Below, piece after piece: positions 33,451 through 45,599 of a stretch of 49,300 nt of DNA. Source of the DNA: Acanthaster planci (Eukaryota > Echinodermata > Asteroidea > Valvatida > Acanthasteridae); assembly GCF_001949145.1 (NCBI RefSeq), contig NW_019091360.1, positions 211,396-260,695 on the forward strand. Reading direction: 5' to 3'. Numbering within the stretch: the stretch's first letter is position 1; each line of letters begins with the position of its first letter. The notes beneath the pieces are model-generated. The model saw only the letters and a list, made by a program, of their open reading frames with translations. It had not been told where the DNA came from and did no database searches. The translations under genes and the position numbers were made by a program.

Positions 33451-33748
33451 GAATGATTAAACAAGAACTTACCTGTTTGAAGTTTAATCTTGATTTTATG
33501 AGAAAGGGCTAGCAAGAGATTACGTGAGATTCCATGTTGCGCATGTGCGGTCATAATTCAAAGAAATATATATGGGCTGATGAATGCCAATCATGTCTTG
33601 AATAACAGAAAAGATGTTATAGAGAGCCTACCCTGCGAACTACCTGACGAGAGAAGGGTGGGAGCAGAGGGCACGTAATGTCTCCCTTGACCTTTCTCAT
33701 AAAATCAAGATTAAACTTCAAACAGGAAAGTTCTCGTTTAATCTTTCC
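33451..33748. repeat. Right terminal inverted repeat and internal complementary region of DIRS C
   Basis: Arms 33465-33507 and 33691-33733 are inverted copies with one mismatch in 43 bp (core AAGTTTAATCTTGATTTTAT / ATAAAATCAAGATTAAACTT). The match extends with about two more mismatches to 33451 and 33748. The loop is about 183 bp. DIRS elements carry an internal complementary region that pairs with their termini and is used to make a circular intermediate. Confidence 0.8.
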
Positions 33749-34317
33749 ATTTTATTTTGAAATCTTGCGAGAGAGATTCCGTGAGACTTTAAAGCCCATA
33801 AAGCCACATGTAGGTTTTTTTAATTAAGGCACTTTATAGGAATACAACAATCCTAATGGTTTATTCGTGCAAACCAAGGTAAATACCACAAGTGTCACTT
33901 CTGTCAACATTCCACTTGAGTAGATCAAATATAAATATGAGAACTTAGTAATTTTGAACTTCACTTTAAAGGAAATTATATACAAAATGTCAATGTGACA
34001 AAAAAAAGAAAACAACCAGCCTTAATGTTTCGATGCTACATAAAGTTGGTAACTGTTCCTGTAGCCGAGTTGTAAAAGTTAAACATGAACTTGTTTTTTT
34101 TGTTTTGGTTTTTTTTAATACACATGCATGCACAAGGATAGAGTAAATATTCTGCTACACACTTCGGGTTGTAATCTAAGTAAGGCAGTTGGATACGGTG
34201 TTAAATCAATGAAGTCACTATTTCCAAGGCTTCATTAAATACAACCCCGTTTTCTGTTTTGCTGTAACCGCACTCTCAGAATGAACAGCATAGAGAATCT
34301 TCCAATAAAAGTCCCAT
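33749..34317. other. 3' non-coding region of DIRS C
   Basis: AT-rich, no supported ORF. It lies between the recombinase stop and the inverted repeat. Confidence 0.5.
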
Positions 34318-35200
34318 TTAACTTTCCTGCAACAATGTGTCAGCCAAATTATTTTGCTGAATTGTGAGAGGCTTATTATATTTCTGGAAAGTAGCCTCTT
34401 TACTCCATCCTGCAGTTCTCAGAATTTCTGGGAGTGGTACTCCCAGCCTATTGGCTGCCGAGGTGGAGGCTGCCCAAGTGGAATGTGGTTTGAACAGTTC
34501 GTTGTCTACTCCAGCCTGGCTCATGACAATATGGATCCATCTAGCAATTCTATCTTTGCTCACTGGAGCATGAGGCTTCTTGAAGCTGATAAAAAGCTAG
34601 TTTGATGTCATTCTGCTTTGTCTCCGAAGCTCTTTAGTGCGGCTTAGGTAGTGTTTGAGGTAGGTAAATACACAAAGATGTCTATTGGTGGGGTATGCCT
34701 TAAGTATGACTGTGAGCCCAGTGTGTCCCGGTCTACTTTGCTTAACTAAGTCCCTGATTAGGAAGAAAAATGAGCTTCCTTTACAAGACCTGTGATCTAG
34801 GTTCAGTTTATGAATAGTCTGCCCCTGCTGGGCCGAAATGAGTGCCATCAGCATGACCAATTTTAGGGTGAGGTGTTTGAGATCAAGAGTACTTGCTGGT
34901 GCCCACTTCCTTAGCATATCAAACACAAGTTTAACGTCCCAAATGTGACTGTAACGTGGTGCTGGTGGTCTAAGTGTGTAAACAACTTTCAAACATCGGG
35001 TAATCATCGGGTGACAACCTACACTAGCACCATCTTTTAGCACAACGAATGATGCCACTGCACTCCTGGCAACATTAAGAGAACTGTAACCCAGTCCCAG
35101 TTCAAACAATGAAGTTAAGAAAGCTACAACTTTAACTGCATCTGTCTGCATCAGATTACTCTGTCGTTGACCCCAAAAGTTGATCCATCTCTCAATGTAT
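34318..35200 (-). pseudogene. DIRS C tyrosine recombinase with both catalytic Arg codons lost
   Basis: The N-terminal helical domain (from about 35151, LFELGLGYSSLNVARSAVAS) leads to the catalytic block LMALISAQQGQTIHKL. The second Gln (codon 34827-34825) stands where the first catalytic Arg is normal. The Lys region DLVKQSRPGH is present. A stop at about 34597 and a frameshift separate the end, where PHSTWAAS has Trp (34476-34474) in place of the second Arg of H-x-x-R. AGWSK and the nucleophile Tyr of QKYNK (34380-34378) remain. The enzyme would cut and rejoin DNA to integrate the circular cDNA; this copy cannot. Confidence 0.85.
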
Positions 35201-35506
35201 CCATAATATTGTCATTTAGCTGACTGCTGCCATGAAGACAGGATAATTTCCGTAGCCTTTGCTGGTACTCCTGTGCTCTCAATGGCTTTCCGGACAGCCT
35301 GCAACAAACCAAATCTAGTTTATCATGTAAGGGATGTACTCATACACTGCCTGGCTGTGTCAGTAGTGCCTGTGATTTTGGCAAAATAACTGGGTCATGG
35401 GTTGACATATGTAGCAGGCGTGGAAACCAAGGTTGTGTTGGCCATTTTGGAATGACCATCATGCCCTCAGCTTTGTCTTCCCATACGTTTTGGCGACGTT
35501 TGCCAA

Positions 35507-37376
35507 TCAAACAGAAAGGGAGGAAAGCATAAGACCTGATTTGTCCCAAATGAGGGATAAGGTATCAATTGCCTCTGCCCCTGGATCAGGCTTCCAAGAG
35601 ACATATCTGCGAAGTTGAGCATTAAGCCTTGAGGCAATGAGATCCACCTTGGGTGTGTATTCTTCATAAAGTATTTGGAAAACTTCTCGGTTTAGCATCC
35701 ACTCTGTCTCATCCTGAAATTGCCTGGATTTCCTGTCCGCTGTAACATTTTGAACTCCAGGTAGATGAGAAACTGACACCCATATCGATCTAGAAATACA
35801 CCAAAGCCATAGCTCCTTTGCTAGCTCATTGCAGTCTGGAGACTTAGAGCCTCCCATGTGATTTATATAGGCCACAGCAGTAGTGTTGTCAAGATTGAGT
35901 TTGACATGTACAGAGTGAAGTTTGCTACAAAAGGATTTTATGGCGAGGAATGCAGCCAAAAGCTCAAGGTAGTTGCTATTATTGGCAGCTTTCAACTTTT
36001 TGGTGTCCTTCCAGCGGCCTCCAATAGCAGTGGTGCCATCTGTAGCACCCCATCCTTGTTTTGACGCATCCGAGGCAATTCTAAGTCAGGTGCCCTCAAA
36101 GTGATTTTGGAAAAGGCGGTGTCAATAGTATCTATTCACCAACTAATCTCATTCCGAGCAGCCCTGGAGAGTTTCATCTGCCGGTCAAAGTGACCAAATT
36201 GTTTCTGAGGGCAATGGTCTTTTTCCCCTTTCCAAAGTTCGGTAATAAAGGGGGCCATATTGCACTGCAAGAAAAGTCGCTACGAGTCTGCCAAGAACGG
36301 ATGCGACTGTTTTGATACTGCATGTTTCTTGGGCAAGCAAATTGATGCAAGCGGCTTTCACTTCTTCTTTGTTACTTCCTGGCAATCAAACTTCCATATT
36401 CATAAAGCTTATCATAAACCCTAGGTATTCAAATTCAGGATGAAGAATAATAAAACCTAGGTTTTCCAGGAGCTTTGTTGTGTCTTGAGCAGCCTGCGGA
36501 GCTCTTTTTTGATTGTGACACCAGAAAAGTGTCATCAATGTAACCAGTTTTGATGTGCCCAATACTTCGCAGCTTAGTAAAAGGGGGATTTCAAGATCTT
36601 TGTGAACAAGCGTCGCCCAGATCTTAGGCCTTTAGGCAAGGCCTTGTACTGAGGGAGTTGGTTTATCCAACGAAATTTCAGAAATTTTTGAAATTCCTCT
36701 GCAATGGGAACAGAGTAATAGGCATCCTGTAGGTCAAGTGAGGCCATATAGCAATGTGGGGTCACTAGATTTCTGGCAACATCAAAGGTATCCATTTTAA
36801 AGTGTCTGTATACAGTACACTGATTTAGTTCCGATAAATCCAGTATCATCCTGTGGCCACCATCTTTCTTTGACCGAGTGAAAATGTTTGATATGAACTG
36901 GCCATGTTCTGTATTTCGGTATCAACTGACGATGCCTCACCAACATTCAATTTGTAGGGTCGTGGTGGGCTACTTTGAGGAAGTAGTCCCTCCAGCTCAT
37001 CAACAAATTCCAATTTGTATCCAGATACCGCTTGTAATATAGTTTGGTCCGATGTTAATTTTTCCCACTCACTGGTATGTGACCTCAATCGACCCCCAAC
37101 TGTCATGACTGAGTCTACCACATGTATGGGGCTTGCAAGATTTGGACCACAATAATTAGGGCTGAGAGGCACGTGAGGAGACTCACCCACCTGTTCTGCA
37201 TTGCTGTGTGGCTCATCTTGGCCTATTCTGTGGCAGGAGCGGGGGACAGTTTGGAAAATTCCTGTCTCTGCAGACTGGGCCTGGTCTTCACCTGGTTTTG
37301 CCGCTGTATGCTTGGTTTCCCTTTGAAATTTGAGCTGTGGCCTACCCCTAAAAAAGGATTTGAACTGCTTCTCCAT
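35507..37376 (-). pseudogene. DIRS C reverse transcriptase-RNase H, frameshifted
   Basis: From the 5' side come GGRLRSHTSEWEKLTSD (about 37110), a frameshift near 36905, and RSKKDGGHRMILDLSELNQC. The motif A region SLDLQDAYYSVP follows at about 36740, then LPKGLRS with FTKILK (motif B). YIDD lies at about 36530 in another frame, then the thumb block (VLGRLVATFLAVQYGPLYYR, 36320-36250). The RNase H part has SDASKQGWGA at about 36070, YLELLAAF, NLDNTTAVAY and the terminal HLPGVQN-x-TAD. All catalytic carboxylates are visible. The 5' end overlaps gag by about 150 bp, usual for DIRS. Confidence 0.85.
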
Positions 37377-38452
37377 CCCACCAATGCAGTTTGGAGTTGA
37401 AATCTGTTAGCAGTGGTCTTTGCATATGGCTGGTATCGGTTGCGACTTTGTCCTGGCCTCGCATGTTTCAACACACCAAATGTAGCCTTTTGTTCATCCT
37501 GAAGTTCTTTGATTTGTTTCCCCAGTTCATCGCCAAACAGTTGAGATGTAACCTTATTCGACGGTCTGCACAGATGTGCATAACAGGGATTCAGGTCAGG
37601 TTTAATTAGTTCTCTCCTGAGGCAGTTAAGTTCAAGGTTGGCTGTAGCCAGAAGCAGAGAGGCATGTGTTTGCTCTACTGAGCATGGTCCCTTACAAGCT
37701 CTTGCAAGGGTGGCGATACCTTTTATCAGGGGTTTCTGGACCCGCTGAAGTTTGAAATCACATGATCTTAAGTGGACATTGATGTTCTCCCAGATTTGGG
37801 GGTTGACCTTGGGCACTACAAGAGCCTCACAATTTTTGGGGTGCTTGTAAGTTTGGACTGTGTCCTGAATGCACTTTTCCTCAAGTTTCTCGACCAAGGC
37901 AAAGTTAAGGCTACTAGCCACATCATGTTGGATCGGATCTCCAATTTCTGCATCCACAGCAAAACTTGCAGCGAAGCCTTTGTCATGTTTGTCAGGATTC
38001 TTTGCTCCGCCAGCATGTCCAGCAGGATGAGTCGCTTGTTCATGTTAGCAAGTGGTGCTGGGACTTGACAAGGTACTATAACCATCGTAGTCATCATCAG
38101 CTGTAGCCAAATCCTGAGAATCTGTATTCTCAAAATCCATATCAGTGCGGTCCTCAGTGGGAAGAGTGCTTGCGTCATTCGCAAGGACCGCACGACCTGT
38201 TAAGGCCGCTATAATTGTCTGTCTGAATTTTTCGTTGTCGGTTGCCTCTTTCTCAACCAGCTTTTCAAGCTGAGTAATCGCAATCACACCATCGGCTGCA
38301 GTCCCCTTTGTGTTTGGGAGTGAAGTGGTCTTGGCATTCAAGGCCTGTTTTAGCCTTGCCTGTCGACAGGGTCGATGTGGATTTGGGCACAGTGGTTACC
38401 ACTTTCGATGCCTTGTCCAGTTTCTGGACAGTAACTTCTCGCTTCCGTTAAG
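37223..38452 (-). pseudogene. DIRS C gag-like ORF1, 5' truncated
   Basis: The main ORF (37957-37223) carries the DIRS gag core: HPKNCEALVVPKVNPQIW, then LKLQRVQKPLIKGIATLA-type text, and a basic Arg/Gln-rich C-terminus. Upstream in the same frame, past a TAA at about 38047-38045, an acidic segment (38341-38045) continues the protein. The start region at 38452-38345 is in another frame and begins without an ATG, directly next to repeat D. At least one stop, one frameshift and the missing start make it a pseudogene. Confidence 0.75.
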
Positions 38453-38453
38453 A

Positions 38454-39960
38454 ACTTTGGGAACTCTTGGATAGATGTTTGAATAAGAGAAATCCTGATG
38501 TGGTGATGTCTCAAATGAAGGAATGCCCTTTTCTGAAGTAAAAAAGAAAATGCAAAAAAGCCCTTTGCTCTGTCCTTGAGACAGACAAAACCTCTAGTTT
38601 TTTCTTCCTTCTTCCTCCTCTTCTGACCAAAAGCCCATTTGTTTTGTGCACGTTTCTTCCACCATCACTTTGGTCCTTTTGCAATTTCGGACCTTCATTA
38701 AACTTACATCATTGAAGGACCTTCCTTGAAAGATGTGCCTAGATGTCATGATGATGTCATCAAATGATTTTTTATTGAATTTTTAATATTTATTTCAGCC
38801 CATTGACTTTGTACACGTTTTCAAGGCTTCGTTTTGGTAACTTGACTATCTTTGATCCTCATCAAAGTTATACCAAACACAGACCTGAAGGCAAAGATAA
38901 TACTACAATAATTACATCGTGATGATTTCACCAAGTTATTTATTATTGATTTTTACATATTTAGTTTAGCCCATTGACTTTGTACATGTACACGTTTTCA
39001 AGGCACAATTTTGGTTACTTAGAGATCGATCTTCATTTGTCATAAAAGTTACAGCTGGCAAAGACCCTGATGCAAATTAAAGCTTAATTTATTATGTCAT
39101 GATGACGTTATCGCCTTATTTTATACTGATTTTTAAATATTTGATTTTTCCCCTTAGGTTTTTTTACACGTTTCTCTACTTAACACTAGTGAACGAGTAG
39201 TCCCTTACTTCGGCTCAAGATTACTATAGGAACGAAAGAGAAATCAGGTACTTTAGAGTTTGTTATTTGATTTGAAATATGCCTAGGAGTGCGAATATGA
39301 AATAATATTTCATAAACTTGTTCAGTTTAAGTGCAAATCCTGTGACATGAACTTAAAGGAGCGGTGTCTCTGCAAATGAGGTTATGGCCCATTGACCTTG
39401 TACACGTTTTCGAGCTACATTTTTGGTAACTTTTGCAATATTGGATCATTGACAAAGTGATAGCGAACAATGACCCTGATGCAAGATTTATTGAGAATGA
39501 ATGTTGTCACGATGACATCATCAGCTTATTTTATACTGATTTTTGAATATTTTATTTCCCCCATAAGTTTTGTGAATTTTTTTGACTTGGCATGAACTTC
39601 AAAGCCTTTTACCTCGAAAAGGACATGTCCTATCTCGTTGAAATTTTGCAGATAACTAGAAAGGAAAGTGTTACAGACGAATGTTGACCTGCTGTGCTGA
39701 TTACATCATCAGGAGACAAATAACGTGACACTAAAGGTGCACTCTTTAAGGCCCTATATCTCCCGAAGTGGATGTCAGATCGGGTTCAAATCTCCTATAT
39801 ATCTTGAAAAGGGAGTGCTTTAGAGGAATATTGACCTTATGTGATGATGACGTCATCACATTAAATGTGCACTCTTTGAGGCCCTTTATCTCTCAAAGTG
39901 CATGTTCGATCAGGTTCAAGTCTTGCAGATATCTTGAAAAAGGGTGCTTTAGAGGAATGT
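38454..39960. repeat. Repeat D followed by composite satellite modules D, A, C and B
   Basis: 38454-38610 repeats 9303-9470. The order then is module D (to about 38740), two or three module A units (CCCATTGACTTTGTAC at about 38799 and 38970, a variant at 39386), one module C (39160-39370) and module B units at about 39600-39950. The perfect 14-bp palindrome TGATGACGTCATCA occurs at 39845-39858. The same module order as at 3944-4180 shows higher-order structure. Confidence 0.8.
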
Positions 39961-42440
39961 TGACCTTTTCTACAGAAGTTTTGGCCCCAAGACGAAATAA
40001 ATGTATCAGGCCACTAGTGGGAAACCCCCGCACGTTTCTAGGTCTTTCCATCAGAAGTCTCCATAGACTTCGCGGCTTGACATTTTGGCACCATTTTTGT
40101 CCTAAAACGAAATGTTGTTGCTCCTGCATTTTGTTGATTGGCATTCCGGGTGAGACATTTGAGAGCACCACCAATTCTTATTAAAATTAATCTGCCCATC
40201 CCAGTTTAACAAGAGGAGAGAAAAGACAAGGGAGAAAGAAAAATAGGGGGCGCCTTTCTTTTGGGGGAAGTTGTTCAGCCCCAGAGAGCCACTGCCGGCA
40301 TTTACATGTAAAAAAGAAAGGTAAAGTTAAAATAAGACTGATGCCACGCTTCTTTAAATCATTCTTCGACAGGGATAAGTTCCCCCTCCCAGGTGCATTG
40401 TATGATCCACCCCTGCCCACTTATCAAAAGGATATAGTAAAGTTCACCACAACCAAAGTTTAAACTGACTTTTGAATTTAATAGTAGGGCTACTGCTGCT
40501 GTGAGACGAGAAAACTTTGAGATACAATTGAAATTTAAACATGTTTTATTCCAGTCCATTTTCAATAAAGTGAACAATTTTACAGTTAAATGCGGTGACC
40601 TTATTAAATGAGAATTACATGACAAAGTATCCCATATATTAGTCATGCAACAGCCGTCGGTACAGCGAATAATCCAAATTGAAATGTCCGCCATCTTAAT
40701 TCACCCATTGGCAAGAAAATGTGGAATTTGTCATAAATGTTAGGGCTTTGTACATTTGTGGCTCCAGATCAGACCTTTCTCATATTGGGAAGTGGATAGT
40801 TTTCTAGATCCAAAAGTCTGATTTCTTTTAAAAACAGATCAGTTTTTGTTCTGTTTTGCCGCTGTAGTCTCAACCATTCTGCATGGCTGTTTGCCATTAA
40901 TCAAGACATCCATGAGCAAAAACTTTAGTGACATCTTTGAAGAATTTCAGTCATTTCTTAAATTAAGTATTTTCTGATTTAGGTCTAGGTGACTTAATAA
41001 AAGTTTGATATTACCGGTTTTGTACATGTACATGTACTTGCAAAATGTGTTCTTGTAATATATATGAAGCATTCTTGTAAGAAGTTCCTTTTATACTCAA
41101 GCGATAGAAATAATTCCTGTTATGTTATTCATGTTACCAATATACCACTGTATACATCGGTTATTGTTATTTCAAAGAATACTGAATTATGGTTTAAAGA
41201 TTAAAGACCTTGGAGTACGTCTGTCGTCGGTGTATGATGGAAAATTACCGACTAATGTACTGCTGTTCAGTTTACAACACAACTTGGCTGATAATTCATG
41301 TCATTTGTCAATTGTTATGATTAAAATGTTGATCTGTTAGAAGGCATAAAATCCTTCAACTCTGAATAACTGCCTCGCTCTAAATTCCAGTATGTCGCTA
41401 GTTTCCTTTTACACAGGACTCTATATTATGCCTACTCCAATACAGTCTTTTATCAGGGTCCAAGACAGTTGTGCTATGCCTGTCAAAAATAGGGTCGGTA
41501 GGTCAGAATTTCTTTTGTTAACTTTGGGGGACAATTTTGTGTGCTGATTGAATGGCATCTATAGAGAGACAGCTTGCAAAGTTATCTCAAGAAGTAATTA
41601 ACACCTGTCTTAATCTATGTAAAAATTTCTACATTCGGCAATTCACAAGAAAAATATAGAAAATTCACACAGTGCTACTCAGGCGACCATTGTGCCACGA
41701 GCAGAACAACCTTAAACTCATGAATGCAGAAAATACATACATAAATAAGAGGCCAAGTTCAGTGAATTAACTTGCATAAAACCTCTTATACCATCGATGT
41801 CTTTTCGACCTGCGCCCTTTAGGGCTTCATCCGTGACGTCTACAGCCAATGCAGAGTGGACTAGTACAGTACATGTACATTCAGGACATTTACATGTATA
41901 CTACAGACTGGTTCTGGTTCCTACATTTCTATCAAGCATTCTGTTGCATGGGCGTGGTGGGAACCAGAGCACGTCCGTTTTATGTATTGAGCTTTGCATG
42001 CAGCGCGATCTCACCGCTGCAACAGCGAAACATGAATCAGAACTCGTGAAAATAACTTTTTTTTTCAAACATGGCAAATGTAAGAAAGGCATATAAAAAC
42101 AAGCATTTTAATGTGAGCACAGATTATTGAAAGATGTTAGTGAAGACATAAAAGACATCAGATTTCAACTGGCCCACCGGACCACCAGTTTTATTAGATC
42201 AGCGGACCACCAAGTTTGACCACTGAAAAGTGTCCTTTATACTGGAAGGGAACTGTACTGGTCTGGTCAGGCCCCCAGAAAGCCCAGCTTTATTGATTGG
42301 CATTCCTTTCTTCATGCCCGAGAATGATTCTGTTGGTTCCTCAAAGGAATTCCATATGTTAACTCCCCTAACAAAGAGCCAAGATAATAAGCTACGATTG
42401 GCTGAGCCGAGGTGGGGCTAGGACGGCTAGAAACCTAGCG
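39961..42440. other. No gene recognised
   Basis: Mixed DNA with TACATG runs near 41022 and 41870. ORFs of up to 138 codons occur on both strands but overlap satellite or lack any domain. Confidence 0.45.
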
Positions 42441-45072
42441 TTAGGGACGGGATCAAAGATATAGAGACCGTTCGCACGTGTTCCCTTTCATTCTACACGC
42501 CCTACCGTTCACCCCCATTCCAAAGAGCACTTCAAAACGTGTTCCTGCCCGTTCCCTTGCATGAGTGATTCAGAGAGTATCGTTATGTTTATTGGCCGTT
42601 CCTGTGCATGCGAGAATGGCAGAGTCACAACAAAAATGCAAAGAACATGCATACAAGCTGTTCTTGAGCTTTGGCCGAGTATTAAAGTGTCAACAGTGTT
42701 TGGTCCGATAAGATTTTTGTTTTCTTCCCTCTTATAAATTCTCATTCTGTCCCTTTGATCTACTGACTCCCCACATTTTATACATTCTTAATAAAAACCC
42801 TTGTGGTCAAGGTTTGGATTAAAAATGTTGAGGAGGAAAGAAATAATATATTTTGATGGGTTGGGTGATTGGAATAAGGAAAAAAATGTGAACAAGTACA
42901 GGAAAAACAAATAAAGACTGCGTCTTTGTTTGGACAGAAAAAAATGCCAAGGAGGAAAGAATGAATATATTTGATGGGTTGGGATGGATGCTCCAAAAAA
43001 AATGCAGTCAGGGTTTCCCCTTAGTGGTCGCCCACTAGCCAAATGCGAGTGGAAACAGTTGCGGGCGAGTCAAAACACTTCCCTCAGTTGTCCGGCGGGC
43101 GAGTTAAAATATGTACACGTTCTTTGTTTTTCTGATGTGATTAAAGAACATAAAACAAAGTCTTGATTTCAAAGCCTTACCTTTTGTCTGTCATGAATGT
43201 AACATTATTTTATTGGAATCAAATAAACCCCAAAGTCGCTTCTGACTCGCACCTGGAGTCCCACATTGTGTGCTGGAACAACGAGTACATTGTACCTAGT
43301 ACCTATCATCAACGCATCAACAATAGTTTCTCCAGTAGTCAGTGACCTCTATACATAACCAATATAATTAACATACAATTCGTACTGGGAACCAGATACC
43401 AAAAACCGATACTGCGTCCATAGACTGGTGCAATCCGGTTCGTAAGTGACTTCGTTGTACCACTTATAGCAAGCCCCTCATTGGACAATCATGCCGGATG
43501 AGTGAGTACGGAACAGGAACCAGTCTACCTACAAACCGCTATCACCCCACGTGATAGTGGTCGATAGAAACATCTTAAGTCAAGACTTGGGGGCAGATTC
43601 ATTGATCATAAATCCTCAGCCAATTACCAAGTTGATTCTTAGCAAGTAAAGCAGCCATTGTTAGGATACGGTACACTTGCGCAGTCTCAGAGTTATGCCA
43701 CTGTTGCCAAGAAAGAGTATCACCATGGGAAATCCTGGGCCCCTTCAAGCCTCTGCCAGGACTTTACCTGGCCGCTAGCCAGACTTTGTTGTACAGCCTT
43801 GGATGAATTAAATAATGTTCCTTCACCTCTTTCTCTTGACATTAAATTATGAAAAATAGCATTTTCCAGGCCTAAAATTTATAAACAAGTTCTTCCACAA
43901 AACTTATTCCCCTTTTTGGAAGGAAAAATATTCTGCTGAACAGCCCAAATGAATATATTTCTTATAATTACACAGTGATAAACTGCAACAACTTCTCCTC
44001 CGTTCTCTCTTTATTTTCTTAGAAAGTCATATGTTGTCAATAACAGCACACCGGCATACACCTGGACAACCACAAATGCATTGTTCTTGAGCTAAATATT
44101 ATACATGCATTAAAAACTCACTTGTTGGGCGGAAACAGAGCTGACATGCGGCGGCTTTTATTTTTTTTGGTTTTGGCCAAATGGTTAAATGGCAAATTGA
44201 ACAGTCGCTAAACGTTCAGCAAATTCTGATTCTTCAAACCTGTGAAGCACAAGTATTGTTGGATTGGTTTTTTAAATGTGCAAAGGCAGGAATATTCTTT
44301 TTGCTTGAGGTGCTTAAAGGTAAAGATTAAAAGTCTTTAAAAAGAGCAGCAAGTTGGGGGCTGAAATGTTTTTGCCTAGATCTCAATGACAAAACTCTGA
44401 AATGGTAGAATAAATTTGTGAAGGCAATAATACTCTCTGATAGGGAGGGATACAACCTGGAATGAAAATAATGCGATTGGTAGGGTTCAAAATCCTTCCC
44501 CTAAGTCTAGTGTGAAGAGTGCTGACATCGTAAGTACTAATATTTTTTCTTCAAGTTCAGTATTGGCAGACTCCACATACCGAAAGAAAATGGCGCGAAT
44601 GATCCGCAAACCTCAAAGGCTGGAAAGATGTTTCTACTCAATAACAAACACCTTCTCTAAAACTTTATACAATGTATATCTTTTGTTGATAAGAAGCAAA
44701 GTATTACTTTGTGGAATGCAGTGCTTAAGTGCTCTACTTCAGAGAATTAAAAAGAAATGTCTTAAGCAAAAGAGTGGCCCAACATTTAATTGTCCCCGTT
44801 GTTCGCTGTTCGCAAATCCATGGACGGTTGTTCGAACACCATTCTAGTTTTGGGGACTTCACAATTTCTTCGCATAGGTTTTGTGCCACCAGGGAGGCCA
44901 GAACATCTTGCTGTGTGCACAGACTGTGACAGGTCTTTTGTTGTAGAGGAACGCGAGGGAACGGGATGGTCGTTCTCACGCGTGCAATGTGAAGGTAGCT
45001 TGAACAAAAGAATGCATTCCTGGTATTCGCATGCATGCGAACGGTCTCTGTATTTTTTGATCCCGTCCCTTA
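42441..45072. mobile_element. 2.6-kb TIR element with TTA target duplication (PIF/Harbinger-like)
   Basis: The left end TTA-GGGACGGGATCAAA (42441-42457) is mirrored by TTTGATCCCGTCCC-TTA ending at 45072. Beyond the 14 perfect bp the TIRs continue with AGAGACCGTTCGCA on both sides, about 35 bp in all with one indel. Three-base TTA duplications fit PIF/Harbinger. No transposase is seen; ORFs inside (43658, 44512, 44790) have no recognisable domain. It is either a non-autonomous element or a decayed one. Confidence 0.7.
42826..42996. repeat. Tandem duplication with 119-bp offset
   Basis: GAGGAGGAAAGAAATAATAT with TTTTGATGGGTTGGG (from about 42829) recurs as AAGGAGGAAAGAATGAATAT with TTTGATGGGTTGGG (from about 42949). 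It lies inside the 2.6-kb TIR element. Confidence 0.65.
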
Positions 45073-45599
45073 CTCACTTAAAAGAAAAGTCGACACAAAG
45101 CACTTCTGCAGCTTAATGATTCAACAAGAAAAAATATTTCCAGGACCTCTTCAATTTTAATCTAGGGCTTAAATCGCATCCACAATGCCCCTTATTGCTC
45201 CATGCTTCCAACACAATCGTTTCAATACCGTACATATCAATCAATCCAAGGCTGGCCATGCATGGATCGCACGGCATGCATCACACGCACATACCGCGGC
45301 ACGGCCAGCATGCATATTATGCATGACCTGTGACCAACAGCATCGTTTGCCCAGATCTAATATTAGTCTTTGTTTAAACTTATCTTTTATTATAACTTTG
45401 ATTATTTAAGAAAGAAAATAAATGAAAAAGCGCATATATATTTTTGTTTCGTCAATTTATTGCTTCTTACATTTTTTTAAACGTAATTTATTTTCTAATT
45501 TTTGTAGCTACAGATTAACCTTTGAGCTGAGCGAGTGCATCACGTCGCGTTCAATAATTAATTCCGATGTGAGCACTTCTGTTTATTCTTAAGCAAGTT

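Larger units (their letters stand above)
33451..38453 (-). mobile_element. DIRS-type tyrosine-recombinase retrotransposon C
   Basis: On the minus strand: gag (38452-37223), RT-RNase H overlapping it (37376-35507), tyrosine recombinase (35200-34318), then a non-coding 3' region ending in an inverted repeat at 33451-33748. No SGNH hydrolase is present. The recombinase HST-x-A-x-STSAA block is DIRS-like rather than Ngaro-like. The right end lies in satellite. The left end is missing: gag starts mid-frame and abuts repeat D. Confidence 0.85.

Noticed and set aside
39893-40184. ORFs on both strands downstream of the satellite
   Set aside because: Most of their length is satellite module B, and no domain is visible.
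45500-45530. TACAGATTAACCTTTGAGC considered as the left TIR of the Tigger element
   Set aside because: Only the first few bases match the right-end TACAGTCAAACCTG; alignment needs several gaps.
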